A stretch of DNA of 64,000 nucleotides from Ligula intestinalis (GCA_036362985.1 JAYGXS010000001.1:55393466-55457465), one strand, 5' to 3'; positions 8,886-21,547 are shown, counted from the first letter of the stretch. Notes: a model not told the origin generated them from the sequence alone. Numbers and translations: made by a program.

Positions 8886-10336
8886 AGTATAATGCACACG
8901 GACACCAAGCTTACACCGCATTAACTTGCTTCACAATCTCATAAATATAGCCATCATATGTCGCTCTCACATGTTCACATACATGCGTACAAACACACAC
9001 CCTCGCTTGCTAGACTGGTAGCAGTCAGTGCCATCTCTGGCTTCGTCAGTGGCCATTGCTGCCTGGGACAAAAACGTAGGGTCCTGTGCAAAATAAAGCG
9101 CTTAAGCTGGCGACTCCTGCCTCTATCTATAACATGGGATTATATCTAATCATTGTCGTGCTCCGAGTACGACTGTTTAGATCCCTACAATTTAAGGAGT
9201 ACCTCATATATTTTTTTAGGTCAGTTTACAGAAAAGGGGAAATCATGGTAAGGTGAGTTTGAACCCAGATAAAGGAAACCTGTCAAAGAAAGCATTATCG
9301 TGGTGAAATATCGACTGCAAACTTTGAAACTGGAAAAAACCCTTATCTTCAGCGTACCCGTCCTAAAAAGTGGAGCTACCGGAAAACTTCGAACTACTAG
9401 ATGCTGCAATTTGGGCTATATTCTTATTATCTGCCCTTTAAATCGTTAGTATAAAAACTCGGCTACCGAAAAATTGTCTTGTGGCAGCTTTTCGAATATT
9501 GATGCCCTCAGGAAAGATTATTTGACAGCACTTACTTCAGCAAATACTTTTAATACTTGTGTAGCAGTGCAGTTAACAAGATCGGCGGAGCAAATACCCA
9601 ATTAGCATGTGATCTGTTTTTTATCCTGAATTGTATCGTCAAAGTTTATCGTGTGATCCTAAAACTGCATACCAGAAGGACCAATTCTGCACGCACCTCC
9701 TGGTCCGCATTCCCCCGAACAGGGACAGCGAACTCGTCAAAACCACTAAAATGGAAAACCCGAGTGTCTTACACAGTCAACTCGGGCGAACAAAGGGGGA
9801 CGATGTTTTGCTCATATTTCGGTCTGTTATGCTTTTTTCCAAATATTGGATGCTTTTCTTCTCACTTAGGTATTGATACAATATAGGAAACACTATGCTG
9901 CCATGTGTAGCTGAGTATCAAGTAAGCTGCGCCTCTACGAAAAAGAAGATCTCACGAGTTGGCTTTCTAGAGGTCCAACAAATTCCGTGAGAGATTATAG
10001 CAACATTAGTTGATTATGGAGCATATTGTCCTCCTATTAAACAGGAGACGTTGCCTTAAGCTCGAGGTAGAGTTATATACTGCAATAAATAAAAAGTCTG
10101 AGAACGGTAAGTGGCACCATGCGACATAAAGGCATGGCAGAACTTCAACTATTCCTTTACTTCTCGTTAAGCAATAAAATGAGACAGTCTGGTGGATAGA
10201 GTTAAGAGGATGGAAACCAAGGAAACCCCTGATGTGCTAGTAGTGCCACCATCACTTATATTACCCTATTCCTGTTGCACTGATTTAGATTGTTCTACTG
10301 TCTTACTTAATCTATTTGATAACTTATTGTAGTACA
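8886..10336. other. Unassigned interval
   Basis: Open frames of up to about 109 codons occur (9557-9886) but overlap one another in two frames and show no recognisable motif. A copy of a short dispersed repeat (GACATAAAGGCATG type) is at about 10112-10150. I see no gene I would defend. Confidence 0.4.
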
Positions 10337-10515
10337 GCTGGGTCCCATTTGGCTTCCCTGATCCCGGGCGGATATGAAGAGTACATTGGCACCAAGTACG
10401 TTTGTAATAACCAACAACGACTTTCAGAGGCCCGTCACCTTCTGTACCAACTTATTGACGCATTAAGTGGACTTCATCGAAATCGATGGTCAAACATACA
10501 CAAACTTGTAGTGTG
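10337..10515 (+). repeat. Dispersed repeat, copy 1 (partner at 20478)
   Basis: Begins GCTGGGTCCCATTTGGCTTC and includes GGACTTCATCGAAATCGATG; both blocks, in the same order and spacing, recur at 20478-20655 with about 70% similarity by eye. It probably belongs to an unidentified interspersed family. Confidence 0.55.
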
Positions 10516-11699
10516 CCCTCATATTAATGCCTTTATCACCTCTATTTTAATGTTTCTTGTACTCTCCCCCTATCAGTTAAATAGAAATAACACTACCGTT
10601 ACCAAACTATCAGTATAAAGACCTAGCAGTTCAAACACCACAGTAACGGTACGATTCGTAGCAGTAGTTGTCAAAAATCTCTGTTGTATTAAATTGGTCA
10701 CCGTTATTCTGGAAATACTGCCTTACCACCACTGCTGCTAAACAGCTCCGTTCTATATAAAATTCGGACCCATGCCCATCAGTTCTGGCAAATACGCCTA
10801 GTACCTCTCCAAGCTTCATGAACCAACTCTCGCACAGCTCATCCCGAAGGCTTGTGTGGTGTATCTCGATGGCATCGTCGTTCTTCAGAAGGACGAGGAA
10901 GACAATTTTTATTCTCGTAATCTACGTATGGTACTAGACAGCCTAAAGCTGGCATGTTTCACTCTGAAGTCCAGCACGCAGTCCTAGTATCACTTAGTTA
11001 CATCGCTATCAAGCCATCGTAAAGAATAATAGTAGTAGCAGTATTTACTAACGCGACAACTATAATTGGACTGATTCTATTACAAATTTTGTGCCAGGAT
11101 ATATTAAGGAAATGTTACAGAAGTCCATAAGTGGTCAGCGCCAAGCAATGAGACCGAAGTCAGAAGATTTTTTGGCCCACCTTCCTATTATATGAAGATC
11201 ACTGTATAATATGTCCACAGAGACACGCGAAAACAGGCTCAACCCAAAGGTGAACAGTAGCAGGGATCCTATTGAGCTTGTATTACAATTTAATTTATTG
11301 CTATAAGTAGGTATGACTATTAGTATTACAAGTCTTGAAATTGACATACTACTTCTATGAGTAGTTTCCTAGTCTTCGTAATGCGAAATTGGGAAATTCG
11401 GACACAGCTTTTGGCGCACAGAGATGAGAGCGCGGAAATCAAGGTCTGCCATGGTGTGTTATGAGCCCAAACCTGCATTCCTCGGAATAGCATAAATCCA
11501 CATTCACTATCTTAGTTGACGTACAGCGGTAAAAAGCCTCAGCGTTGACCCAAATCCGCATCAACTCTGATTTACAATATTAACAGATATAGTGACAGTA
11601 CTTCTAACGCTAAAAAGCTGAAGTGCTAGTTAAAAGCAATATAGGAAGACGGTACCCTGTGATTATGCTTTGGCTATCGTAAGCTAGACTTTGTAGTAG

Positions 11700-11772
11700 G
11701 CTTGCAGCTAACCTATGGACGGCAAATGGCACTATTTTACGACACAAAGGCATGACACAACTTGTTCTATTA
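11700..11772 (+). repeat. Dispersed short repeat, copy 2
   Basis: Contains AGCTAACCTATGGACGGCAA, then GGCACTATT and GACACAAAGGCATGACA. The same ordered blocks occur at 58110-58195, and the last part at 10112-10150. The rest of 10516-11824 shows no gene. Confidence 0.5.
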
Positions 11773-11824
11773 TTTAATAAAATTTTATTTTAAAACATAA
11801 GCTATTTAGTTTTAGAAGAGTAGG

Positions 11825-13256
11825 TGGCGAGCATACGTATACTTTCGATAAATTATCATCGGGCCAATTACATTTATATGGGATCGGGTAAAATTTATAA
11901 GGTAAATTGCAGGTAATTGTGTTCATAGTTATAGGCAAATTAGTCACGGTAATAGGAAAGGGGGGTTGGGGTAGGTAATAGGCGGCTGGTTACGTGGTAA
12001 TATGGGAGAGGCGAGAGGGAAAGAGAGCGGGGAAAATGCCGGAAGTTATGTGGCCATTGGCCATGCTAGGCTCGGAGCTTGCAGGAGGTTCTTCTGCGCG
12101 CACAAAACTTGTGTAATCAACCGGATGGTGGTTGCTTCTCACCTGGCTAGTTACCGCTGACCCAAGGACTCTGAGAGGTTTGGTGGAACATTATAGATCA
12201 CCTAAAAGGCGTTGTTGGCGCCCAGAGGATGTCCGGAGTCAACCATGTAGGCAAGAATGGCGCTATTGATATTCCTGACTTCAACCTTGCTCAGCCATGC
12301 TGAAAGGTGTTCCCGTATTCTTTTGGAGAAATTCTGGCTCATGCGACAGATATAACCTGCTCCACAGGAACAAGTAAATGAGTAAATGCACATCTAAGTG
12401 GTCTGAGCTGACAGCCTACCCTTACATTCGCCATGCAGGACTCGGTTGATTGAGAACAACCGAACTTCCGTTGCTGTCAAGGTCCGCGACATGGATTGGT
12501 TTGAGGAGCAGCGTATTCTTTTCCACGGTGGGTGTGGTTTCTCATTCCATCATCTTTTGGATGAATCTGTCAGGATACCCGTTCTTTCGAAGCAGATCCT
12601 GGATTTCCTTGAGCTCTATCTCGATTGTGTCTGCCAAGCAGATTTTTTCTAGCTTTTTGCGTTAAGCAGCGGACTAATTTGCACTTTTGCTGGATGGGTA
12701 GGAAGCTGTTAAAGTTCGTATACTGTCCGCACCAACTTTTTTTCGAAAAACGTTCCTGTGGACGCTACCGTCTGGTCTTCCGCTTAGGAGAGCGTCCAAG
12801 AAAGAAAGTGAACCCGCCGTTTCCACCTTCAATGTGAACTTAATAGAGGGGTGTGCTTGAATGACACTATTTAGAAGCACATCTACATCGGTCACTACTG
12901 GAGCAATGGCGAAGATATCATCGAAATAGCGACCGTAGTGTTTTAACTTATGGATCCGGTCGCTGAGTTGAAACTTCTCCAGCTTGCCCATGAAGTATTG
13001 GCCAGGAGAGGCCCAAGAGGCAAGCCCATGGCAACGCCGCCTATTTGTCTATATGGCTGGCTGTCAAACCAGAACGGCACATTTAATATGCATCTTAGTA
13101 GTAGTTACTTTCATGCATCGATTGGAATTCCTACTTCTATGTGATCAGCCGATAGGAACTCACAGACATAATCAACTGCCTCTGAGACCGGGACGTTTGT
13201 AAACACCACTGAGGCGTCTAGGGAGAGCATCATTAAGCTGGACGAAATCTCCTGAA
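11825..13256 (-). mobile_element. Penelope-like element, 3' segment (RT palm to tail)
   Basis: On the minus strand from 13256 down: FTNVPVSEAVDYVCEFLSAD, then PFWFDSQPYRQIGGVAMG and LPLGPLLAN, then after a one-base frameshift near 12990 GKLEKFQL, HYGRYFDDIFAI (catalytic YxDD intact as YFDD) and LSFLDALLSGRPDGSVHR. After more frame damage comes a GIY-YIG domain (12393-12202) with MCIYSFTCSCGAGYICRM; the usual YIGRT is altered. The downstream linker NAF..IYNVPPNL is at 12190-12150. The tail reaches about 11825 and has CCGATGA...GAAA (11866-11831, minus), a hammerhead-like core with one change. The 5' continuation is at 14489-14715. Confidence 0.87.
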
Positions 13257-14488
13257 ATGGGTTCGTCGGTCGATGCGGTTTACATTGACTTCAGCAAGGC
13301 ATTCGATAAGGTTCCACAGAGACGACTAATATCAAAGCTGCATCAAATGGGTGTGAATGGAAACCTGCTTAAATGGTTGGCCGACTTCCTAACAGGCAGG
13401 CGTCAGCGTGTTTGCATTTGAGAGATCAAAACAGAATGGAAAACCGTATCCAGTGGGGTTCCGCAGGGAAGCGTTCTTGGTCCCATTCTATTTTTGGTAG
13501 ATGTGAATGACTGCCTTGACTGCCTCACCTGTGAGAAATTCATGTTTGCAGACGATCTAAATATCCGGAAGCCCATTGAAAGCTCAGAGGATGGACAGAC
13601 CTTACAAAATTTCTTGGATCGCTTGCAAAAGTGGTATGAAAAATGGCTAAGGCAGCTGAACTTCAACAAATGCCAAGTAATCCACTTACGGTCTACTCGC
13701 AGATAGGTGAAACCATTCGAGTATGAGGTCGGAGGTCATCAAATCGAGCTAGTGAACGAACTACGGGATCTAGGTGTACGCATGACGCCCGACCTCAAAC
13801 CGTCAACTCACTGCGCTTTAACTGCAAAGAATGCTATGGGCATCCTTGGAGCGATCAGAAGGTCCTTCCTCTATTTTAATGAGGAGCTTTTTGGGCGAGT
13901 CTTCGGAACTTTTGTTCGGCCGGTGTAAGAGTACTGCGTCTTGGCGTGGTGCCCTTGGATGAAGAAAGGTTATGCAATGCTCGAGAAAGTGCAAAGAAGG
14001 GCGACCAAGCTAGTCAGCAGCTTAGGAGGTCTCCCATATGAAGGTTGTCTAGATAGGCTCAATCTTTTTCCTCTCTATTACAGGCAATACAGAGGATATA
14101 TGATCATGGTGTTTAAAATCGTCAGGGGAGTAGACTGTTCTCTTCAGATGACCGACTTCTTTGAATTTGCACAAACAATACGTCTACGCGGTCATCCGTA
14201 CAAACTGAAGAAACACCACGCCAAACTAGAAGTGTGGGCCCACTTCATCTCCCAGCGGGTCACTAAAGAATGGAATAAACTTCCTTCCTTGGTTGTTCTT
14301 GCTGAAATCGTCGACGCATTCAAAAGAAGGTTTCATCTTGCTTTGCTTGCTGGTTATACATTTGGAAGACAACAAAAATTTATATAGTGTATATATGACT
14401 TCGAACAAAATGCATGATCTGACAGTATCTATCTGTAAATAGGGTTTTCAAAGGCTCTGCCTCTCTCCCTTATATGTACTGAATTATA
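13257..14488 (+). mobile_element. CR1-like LINE, 5'-truncated, inserted in the PLE
   Basis: Encodes the second half of a non-LTR reverse transcriptase: SVDAVYIDFSKAFDKVP, SGVPQGSVLGPILF and FADDLNI (the catalytic [YF]ADD), then the thumb and C-terminal region with FGTFVRP and WNKLPSLVVLAEIVDAFKRR, ending at 14387. Stops near 13420, 13706 and 13928 break it. The 3' end has a tandem TACTGAATTA motif. CTGAA occurs on both sides (13252-13256 and 14489-14493), and the PLE reading frame resumes on the far side. This supports insertion with a 5-bp target duplication. Its 3' noncoding end resembles that of the LINE at 15690-20290, so they are probably one family. Confidence 0.88.
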
Positions 14489-14715
14489 CTGAATTTAAGT
14501 TTATGTCCTTGAGGTCGTCCATAAATCTGAAGGTATCTTGATAGCTTCGTGGTGCCAGCTGCTGCTGTAGGGGTTTGCGTTTATCCGCTAACCACTTCGC
14601 TATTGCATGGTAGGGTGAGTTAGGCATGTCCAGAATCGGACGCACTGGCGATTTGGAGTGCATGCTTGGTTCCGACTTTTTTAAAGCACACACAGGCCGT
14701 ATTTTAGCATACTAT
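14489..14715 (-). mobile_element. Penelope-like element, 5' segment of the split copy
   Basis: Minus-strand translation gives KSPVRPILDMPNSPYHAIA, KWLADKRKPLQQQLAPRS and DDLKDINLNS. This is the reverse-transcriptase part that precedes the FTNVP block found at 13256. Upstream it fades into frameshifted remnants of the LYGLPKVHK region by about 14715. The element is therefore 5'-truncated and was interrupted by the CR1-like LINE. Confidence 0.82.
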
Positions 14716-15587
14716 TTAGTGGTCTTAGAAAGTATGATAACTATAATTAGCCCTTTAGCGTAGGCACGTTCTTATAGCAGTAGTATCCTTGTCCTCCTAG
14801 TCGAACCATAGTAGAAACGGACAGAGGTTTGCGGATTTAGGGCCGAACCAAGGCAAGCCCTGGCGTGGTCAGGGCCTGAAAAATGTAGTTACATGAAAAA
14901 GCATAAACTCAGATTTAACACTCCTTTTAAGATCAAGGGATATGAGCCCCAAAGTTGATTTCAGTCAACGTCACCTCTGACTAATATTAGCGTCAGAAAT
15001 AGTACCAGTACCAGTGCACCCTGTGAAATCGCTTTGATATTTTCGGACTACAAGGGATTTAGCCGTTTCGGGATTTTACACTTCTGGACACTCCCGTGGA
15101 CTCCAGATATTAAGCATTGGATACTATTCAACAATCTCGTCATCGTGGAATTTTTATTCTGTCGAAATTAATCAGAAGACGGAATCAAAGTGGAATTTAT
15201 TTCTCAAGTCGTTGAAGTCGCAGCCTACAAACAAACAAGCGAAAACAGCCTAAAAAGACCAAGTAACAAGGATCTCAAGCTTTCTTCAAGATTGGTAGTT
15301 ACTCAGGACCTCGAAGATCTACAAACGGCTGATTCGTTCCTGAATATCCTGCATATTGTTTATGCATATTTGAAAGTGCTTCTAAACAATAAGTCGTATT
15401 TATTACTCAGTCTGCTTCAAATATTTGCAATACTCTACACACCGTCGGAAGATTTTCGCTATTTTATATATCAGTCAACACACTACGTCGCAGTCACAAA
15501 GGCAAATTTAACATTTTGAATTTAATCATTTTGTTTGCAACTAAAAGGGAAGTAGAAACTATTGCTTTTGATAATTTTACAAGGCTG
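14716..15587. other. Unassigned interval
   Basis: One plus-strand frame of 109 codons (15190-15519) has no motif I recognise. It could be a chance open frame in AT-rich DNA. Confidence 0.35.
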
Positions 15588-15668
15588 CCATCGGGGCCGG
15601 GAATCGAACCGCGGATGGCTCGGGTGGAAGTCGAATGGCTAACCGATGGAGCTATAGAAGCGTACAGC
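15588..15668 (-). repeat. tRNA-like sequence (pseudogene or SINE head)
   Basis: On the minus strand TAGCTCCATCGGTTAGC resembles an internal promoter A box and GGTTCGATTCC is an exact B box, 30 nt apart as in tRNA genes. The acceptor and anticodon stems do not close, so I do not call a functional tRNA. It lies directly upstream of the ORF1 of the LINE that follows, in opposite orientation. Confidence 0.5.
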
Positions 15669-15720
15669 CGTTTAGGATCAAATTCAGTCATCAAATATAA
15701 AAGATCGGTCACGAAGCTTA

Positions 15721-17170
15721 TTGAAAAGTCCTCCTACCAAGCGAACCAAATGTCTTAAAAGTTTAAGTGATGAAACTCATAAAGATGAAGCCTGCATATC
15801 ATATTTTACCCTTCTTAACAAATTTACGAAACTTAAGGAGGTGGTTAATAGTCCTAGAGTGGAGATAGAAGAGCTGAATAAATTTTCTCGATTTCTCCCT
15901 CACGAGGAAAAACTTGCGATGCATGAACTTGAGGGAGGGGACCTAACGTACGCAGTAGCAGCATCCCTTGCCGAAGCGTCTGCGCACAAAAATGATCAGG
16001 CAAGTAACATAAATGGTCAAGTTGTCCTCGACGAGGAGCACCGTGATCAAGATTCTACAGAAAAATCTCTAACGGTCTGCGGGACTGATACTCTGCGCCA
16101 ACTTTCAGCACATGAGGAACTTTCCGAATTAGAACCCCCGCTAATTATAGGCTTATTTTCCGGACCAAAAGTGAAAAATGTACCCAGCACATCAACCACC
16201 CCTAGTGTATATGCTAAGGCTGCATACAAATTACAGAAGGAAACCACAAATGTAGAAGGGGGGTATCACGAAGCCAGACCTGATCTGTGCCATCCCAGCC
16301 TCCAAAAGAAGCCTATCTCTAGGGCTGGTAACGGAAACACAAAGTCAATAACTGACCGCGGCTAAGTCCACCTCAGTTAAAGGACATGACCGTTTATCCA
16401 GACCCCAAGTATTTTTACTATAAAACCGTAACACGTAAAATGTAGAGTTATTTTATTTCATGTATTTCTAGTATTGTAACTTAGAAGTCAGGTTTTTTCA
16501 CTTCAAACAAACTCCTTGTTTCGCACACTATTGACCTAGCAAAAGACCAAAATAAATACAATAGTCACTGCGAAAGAAGGAGTTTGGGTTAGGTTTTTTC
16601 TTGCATTCCAGGGTTTTTGACGGCGCCAAAGATGTGCTTGACAAATAAAACTTATTATTCTTAACAACATCTCGGGGTCTTCCGATAGCAGAAAGACCGG
16701 AAGTACATCAAAATTTTCCTTTGACCAACAAAACTGCCTAGTTGTTCAAGACAAGTTGAACGGAACTGCAGGTTAGGTATTACAGAAGTCGTCCATAAAT
16801 CGGAAAAACAACATTATCATACAGGGTGCTCCTGAGTCCACGTTTGACAGCAAAACGGAACGAGTTGCTCATGACTATGATCGAATACACGAATACGTCA
16901 GCGCTGTCCTAAAGAATGGGGAAACCTATACCGTAAATAAAGCCTTCCGTCTGGGTAAAGCAGACATAGGCCGCGACCTACAAACAAACCCAAGACCTCT
17001 AAAAGTTATATTTGATAACGAAGGCTCGGCATCAAAACTGCGAAAATGAAAAACGGCCTTGCGAAATTCGCACAAGCAAGTGTTTTTTTCAGTCAGAGTA
17101 CGAGCCGAGGGAGCGGATGAAAATGAGGCAACTAAGAATAGAATTGAGAGAGAGGACCGAAAGCGGGGCA
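15721..17170 (+). pseudogene. LINE ORF1 (RRM-like nucleic-acid-binding protein), disrupted
   Basis: ORF1 proteins of CR1/L1-type elements coat the element RNA. The first part is open from 15721 to 16365 (214 codons) and is polar, without a recognised fold. After about 400 bp of broken sequence, 16785-17040 reads RKNNIIIQGAPES, EYVSAVLKNGE, KAFRLGK and RPLKVIFDNE. That is the R..N.II.G.PE....RLGK...RPLKV.F pattern of the RRM-like domain of such ORF1 proteins. It is followed in a shifted frame by REEMK-like basic residues (KMRQLRIELRERTESG), matching the usual C-terminal domain. A small inverted-repeat hairpin (16506-16590) lies in the broken part. Confidence 0.72.
16506..16590. repeat. Imperfect inverted repeat (hairpin) inside the LINE ORF1 region
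   Basis: CAAACTCCTTGTTTCGCACA.. at 16508-16534 and ..GCGAAAGAAGGAGTTTG at 16557-16587 are complementary with a few mismatches, separated by about 22 nt. It lies in the interval where ORF1 is broken, so it may be a small insertion. Confidence 0.5.
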
Positions 17171-17284
17171 AAGGGTCTGAAAATAAAAAAATGGGCAAAT
17201 AATACAAGTCAAGGAGCCCTTCCTCTGGCCAAAACCTGTCACGATGAGGTTGGGCCTCACGGAGTAAACTATCACTAAAGATCC

Positions 17285-20098
17285 TAACCAAAAATGTACA
17301 AAGCTTCTTTAACAAGCTGGACGAACTAAAGAACTTGGTTGATGAGGTGAAACCAGACATCATGGCTTTAACTGAAACCTGGCTTTCAAAAGATATCGCT
17401 GATTCTGAATTATCGCTTAGAGGATATCAGCTTTTCAGGAAAGACAGAACAACTAGGGAAGGAGGGCTTATAGTCTATGTCACTTGCAAGCTGACAGCCA
17501 CGGCTGAAGTACCGGTCCCAGTACGAGATGTGGAAATACTAAATATTACTATATCTGCTAAATACGCCAGGCTACTGACGCTTTCGGTGACATACCGCTC
17601 GCCAAACCGTACTCCTAACCAAGACGCTTTCCTCATAGCAGAATTGTATAGGATAAGTGCGAAAAAAGACATTCTCATCTTTGGGGACTTTAACGCTCCT
17701 GGTGTTGACTGGCAGACATGGACTGCACAGGGTCTTCAAGACAACTTCAATCACAAATTACTACAATGGGCCACAGACAAACTGCTCTGCCAAATCGTCG
17801 CGTTTGGAACGTGGGCTAGGGATACACAACAGTCGAACTGTCTCGACCTTATCTTTATCCGAGAGGAGGAAACTGTGATTGACCTGCAGGATCGACCCCA
17901 TGAGGGTCCAGCCACCATATTATGCTGTATTTTGAGTATTCGCTGTTCTCCAAACCCTATTTCTCCGACACATGGGAAATGTACATTTGGAAGAGCAAGA
18001 ACCCACTTATGAGAAGAGAAATGTCAGAGGTATCGTGGGAAACAGATCTCCAAGGTGGGGCAAATGAACAGTGGATGACCTTTAGCTCGACGTTGAATAG
18101 GACTGTTGTCTCAACTGTCCCTTCAGAAATAAGACAATTACGAATCGCCTGAAGTGGATGAACTCAAACCTGCAGGCCGCTTTCAAAAAAAGAAACTGCT
18201 TCTGGAGGCGCTACAGATTAGCCGGCTCCGATAAACGCTTAAGAGAGTATAAGCAACAACGTACCCTTTGTAAAAGAGAAGCTGCTAAACTGCGCAAGAA
18301 ATACGAGCTGAAAATATAACACAAGCCGTTGGAACACCCCAAGATATTGTACGGTTACATACGAAGCACGAAGAGATCTCAGAAACTGATCCCTGCCCTA
18401 AGATCAGCCGATGGACAACTGGTGACTGAAGACCAGATGAAAGCCTCCCTCCTCTCCGATTTCTTTGAATCCGTCTACACCCCAGAAACTACAACTTTTG
18501 CTGACGGTACGTCCACTCATCGACCGATAACTGCACCCTTACCCTCCTCCTCATTGCCCAAAATAAAGGACTTGAGTTTTCACACAACACTCTCAGGGCC
18601 AAATTACTCCAACTTAAGCCTGCCAAATCACCAGGGCCGGACAAAATTCCTGCACAAGCACTAAAAGAATTAGCTAACGAACTGTGCAAACCCCTGGCTG
18701 CCATCTTCCAGAGATCTTTTGAAAAAGGCAAACTACCAGAAGAATGGAAGTGGGCAAACGTCACCCCGATCTACAAGAGAGGTTCATGACTTGATTGCGC
18801 AAATTACCGTCCTGTCAGTCTAACTTGCATCGCGTGCAAAGCAATGGAGCGCATTATTAGGAAGAATTTAATGTACTTCCTCGAAAGCAACAAAATACTA
18901 TGTGATAGACAGCACGGCTTTCGCCCAGGACGCTCTTTTCTCACGAGTGCTCTTTACTCACAGAAAAAGTGGACAAAGGCCGCAGATAAAGGCTATCCAA
19001 TTGATGTAATATTTTTCGACACAAGCTTCTTCTGCAGAAGATTTGGGACGTGGGAATTCAAGGAAAAATGTATAAATGGATCAGTAGTTTCTTGCTCCTC
19101 AGAGAACAGAGAGTCGTTGTCGGAAACTTTACCTCAGAATGGACAAAGGTCGAGAGTGATGTACCACAAGGCTCAGTTTTGGGTCCGCTGCTATTCCTCA
19201 TTTACGTAAACGACTGCCTCAATGAGCTTGATTGCGCAGCTGTCATGTTTGCGGATGATATCAAAATATGGGCTGTAATAAGGTGCGCCGACGACGCAAA
19301 GAGATTACAGTTGAACATCGATAAACTTTTTATCTGGACGTCAACGTGGCTTCTTAACTTTAATGTATCCAAGCGTCTTGTTCCACACATAAGCCCGGGG
19401 CGAAAAGTGCCGCCGAAACACAGTTATTTTATCAATGGTACCGCATTAAAAGAGGTTGAGACGCACAAAGATTTAGGTATATGGACAACCCCGAAATTGA
19501 TGCAAACAGAGAACTGTAAAAAGTCCGTCCAAAAGGCAACTAGTAACCTGCACTGGATCAGACGAGCGTTCAAAATCTTTCCACCTGAACTCTTTGGAAA
19601 AATATTTGGCACCTTTGTGAGACCACATCTTGAATACGGAATGCCATTTTGGACACCGTGGTTGAAGAAAGATGTGGAGCTTCTTGAACAAGTGTAACGC
19701 AGGGCGACAAAGATGGTCGACGGTCTCAGGGACTTACCATATCAGGAGAGATTGATAAAACTTGACCTTTTTCCTTTGTATTACAGGAACGTTCAATGCA
19801 GCCTGCTCTGGACATTCCGGATAATCCTGGGCCACATTTCCTCCCTAAAATTGGAGGATTTCTTCCAATTAGCCGCCACTATTCACCTGCGTAGCCATCC
19901 TTACAAGGTCACAAACGAGTGCACCCGATTAGATCTCCGAAAATATTTCTTTAGTCAACGCGTGGTCCGGCATTGGAACTTGCTACCAAGCGAAACGGTT
20001 TCCGCTGACACAATTGCGGAATTTAAAAGAAGACTCGATGTGATTTTATTTTACAAAAGGCGACTTTTACAACACGATTTCCTACTACCGGCACTGTG
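17285..20098 (+). pseudogene. LINE ORF2: endonuclease plus reverse transcriptase, disrupted
   Basis: The endonuclease nicks target DNA and the reverse transcriptase copies the element RNA there. Endonuclease (17293-18010): NKLDELKNLVDEVKPDIMAL, TETWLS, EGGLIVYV, ILIFGDFNAPGVDW and NCLDLIF. Reverse transcriptase: PAKSPGPDKIPAQALKEL, NYRPVSLTCIACKAMERII, RQHGFRPGRS, then after a shift DVPQGSVLGPLLFLIYVND and MFADDIKIW (catalytic FADD near 19250). The C-terminal block with FGTFVRPHLEYG and HWNLLPSETVSADTIAEFKR ends at 20098. Frameshifts occur near 18000, 18600, 18990-19050 and stops near 18790 and 19697. The copy is dead but its catalytic motifs are legible. Confidence 0.88.
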
Positions 20099-20477
20099 AA
20101 CAACTTTTCTGGCTTTAGGCCATTTTCAATCTTTTCCGTGAAAATTCACTCGAAATTCTGTCATGATATCATATGTGCTCCCCTGACTGCATATTAACTG
20201 TAAGAACAACCTTGTTTGCGTTACATTAATAGGGTCCTCAAGTGCATTTATTGCCTGTTACCCTTAAAATATACATGTGCATAAGACTCAGCTACGTTGC
20301 TAGTCATTAGTAGTATAAATAGTAGTAGTCGTATCAATCTTGACCTGCTGGAGTCCGTCTTGGCACCCACTGAAGGTGAGAGAGGGTAGGTAGTGAAGTA
20401 GTAACCCCGCCAAGTCTATTGTCACTTAAAACAACCTTAGGTGGTGTTTCTGGCTTTTATTTGAGCAAGCGGCCAAC

Positions 20478-20655
20478 GCTGGGTCCCATTTTGTCTTCTC
20501 GATCCCGGACAAAGATGAATAGTGTTGTTGGCGCCATCTACGTCTGCTACCCCTATTCTACTCTACCACTTATGTACTCTCTGATGCAAGTGAAATAACT
20601 GCATCAAGCTGTTGTTGCATATAGGGACTTCATCAAAATAGATGGTCAAACACAC
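20478..20655 (+). repeat. Dispersed repeat, copy 2 (partner at 10337)
   Basis: Starts GCTGGGTCCCATTTTGTCTT and contains GGGACTTCATCAAAATAGAT, in the same order and spacing as 10337-10515. Confidence 0.55.
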
Positions 20656-20769
20656 ACTTGAAGGATTAGTCATGAATATGACTCCTTCCGATAATTTCTC
20701 GATGGTTAATCTATTTCAAATTTTCTGGAAAATTATAAATACTAGGTTCTAATAATTTTTTGGTGCGTA

Positions 20770-21547
20770 GGGACACTTTATCGGTGTGTTGAGATGCACT
20801 TCAATCAAGCAGAAGAAAAAGCTGCCAAAATAAATACTATCGATGGATATTCAGAAAAAATGGCTACTCACGTAACTTCGTCAACCGGCGCACACGCAAA
20901 CGAGATGGACAATAAGATCTCAAAAACAAATGTTGACGTGCGATCACGTACGTCAAAATGTCTCGGAACACTTAGAATTCGAATTGCACACAGGCCGGTG
21001 ATAATCATAAGGCGTCGGCTAAAGAAACCAAAAGGCCCACTACCATGGCAAGAAACAACTGGAGTCGTCTATAGAATCTGGTGCAGTTGTGGAGAAAAAC
21101 TTCGTGGGAGAAACCGGAAGACTTCTCAAACCGTGAATTATCGAACACGTGGCAGCAATGCGGTGGAATGATGCACATTCTCAAGTTGCGGCTCATTCGA
21201 CGACAGCCGACGACGCACTCAAATTTGATGTGGCCGAAATCCACGTGAGAGGTGACAATCGTGTAAGTCACGAATTACTTGAGTCATAGTTCACGGACAC
21301 CCAGTCTAGCAACAAGTGCAACAAACTGCCAAATCCATATTCGGTGCTGAGTCTCAATTCGGCCAAAGCCAGTCGCCACTTGAGGAACGCACAGCCAAAC
21401 GCGTCATCTAATGCTCAAGCCGGGGAACCAGATGGCCGAGCAATCACTATGTCCATTTCCACCAAATGTGATAAAAGTTCAGCATATCACGGCCCGCACG
21501 CATGTCATCAAGCAATTAGCGCACGAGTGGGCAATCTTCCTCAATAG
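20770..21547 (+). mobile_element. Penelope-like element, 3' fragment with GIY-YIG domain
   Basis: Reads TLYRCVEMHFNQAEEKAAKI (the region after the reverse transcriptase), then HRPVIIIRRRLKKPKGPLPW, TTGVVYRIWCSCGE and, after a one-base shift near 21100, FVGETGRL. Further on, NDAHSQVAAHST, RGDNRVSHELLES and a low-complexity tail end at 21547. It belongs to the same PLE family as the copies at 34001-34882 and 45585-46285, and a different one from the MCIYSFTCSC type. The reverse transcriptase is missing, so it is 5'-truncated. Several frameshifts. Confidence 0.83.

Larger units (their letters stand above)
15690..20290 (+). mobile_element. CR1-like LINE, nearly complete but decayed
   Basis: Contains an ORF1 (15721-17170, disrupted), an apurinic-type endonuclease and a reverse transcriptase (17285-20098), and a 3' tail whose TAATAGGGTCCTCAAGTGC region resembles the tail of the copy at 13257-14488. 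Both open frames have frameshifts and stops. The 5' end is placed only approximately, from the start of ORF1; no target duplication was identified. Confidence 0.87.
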
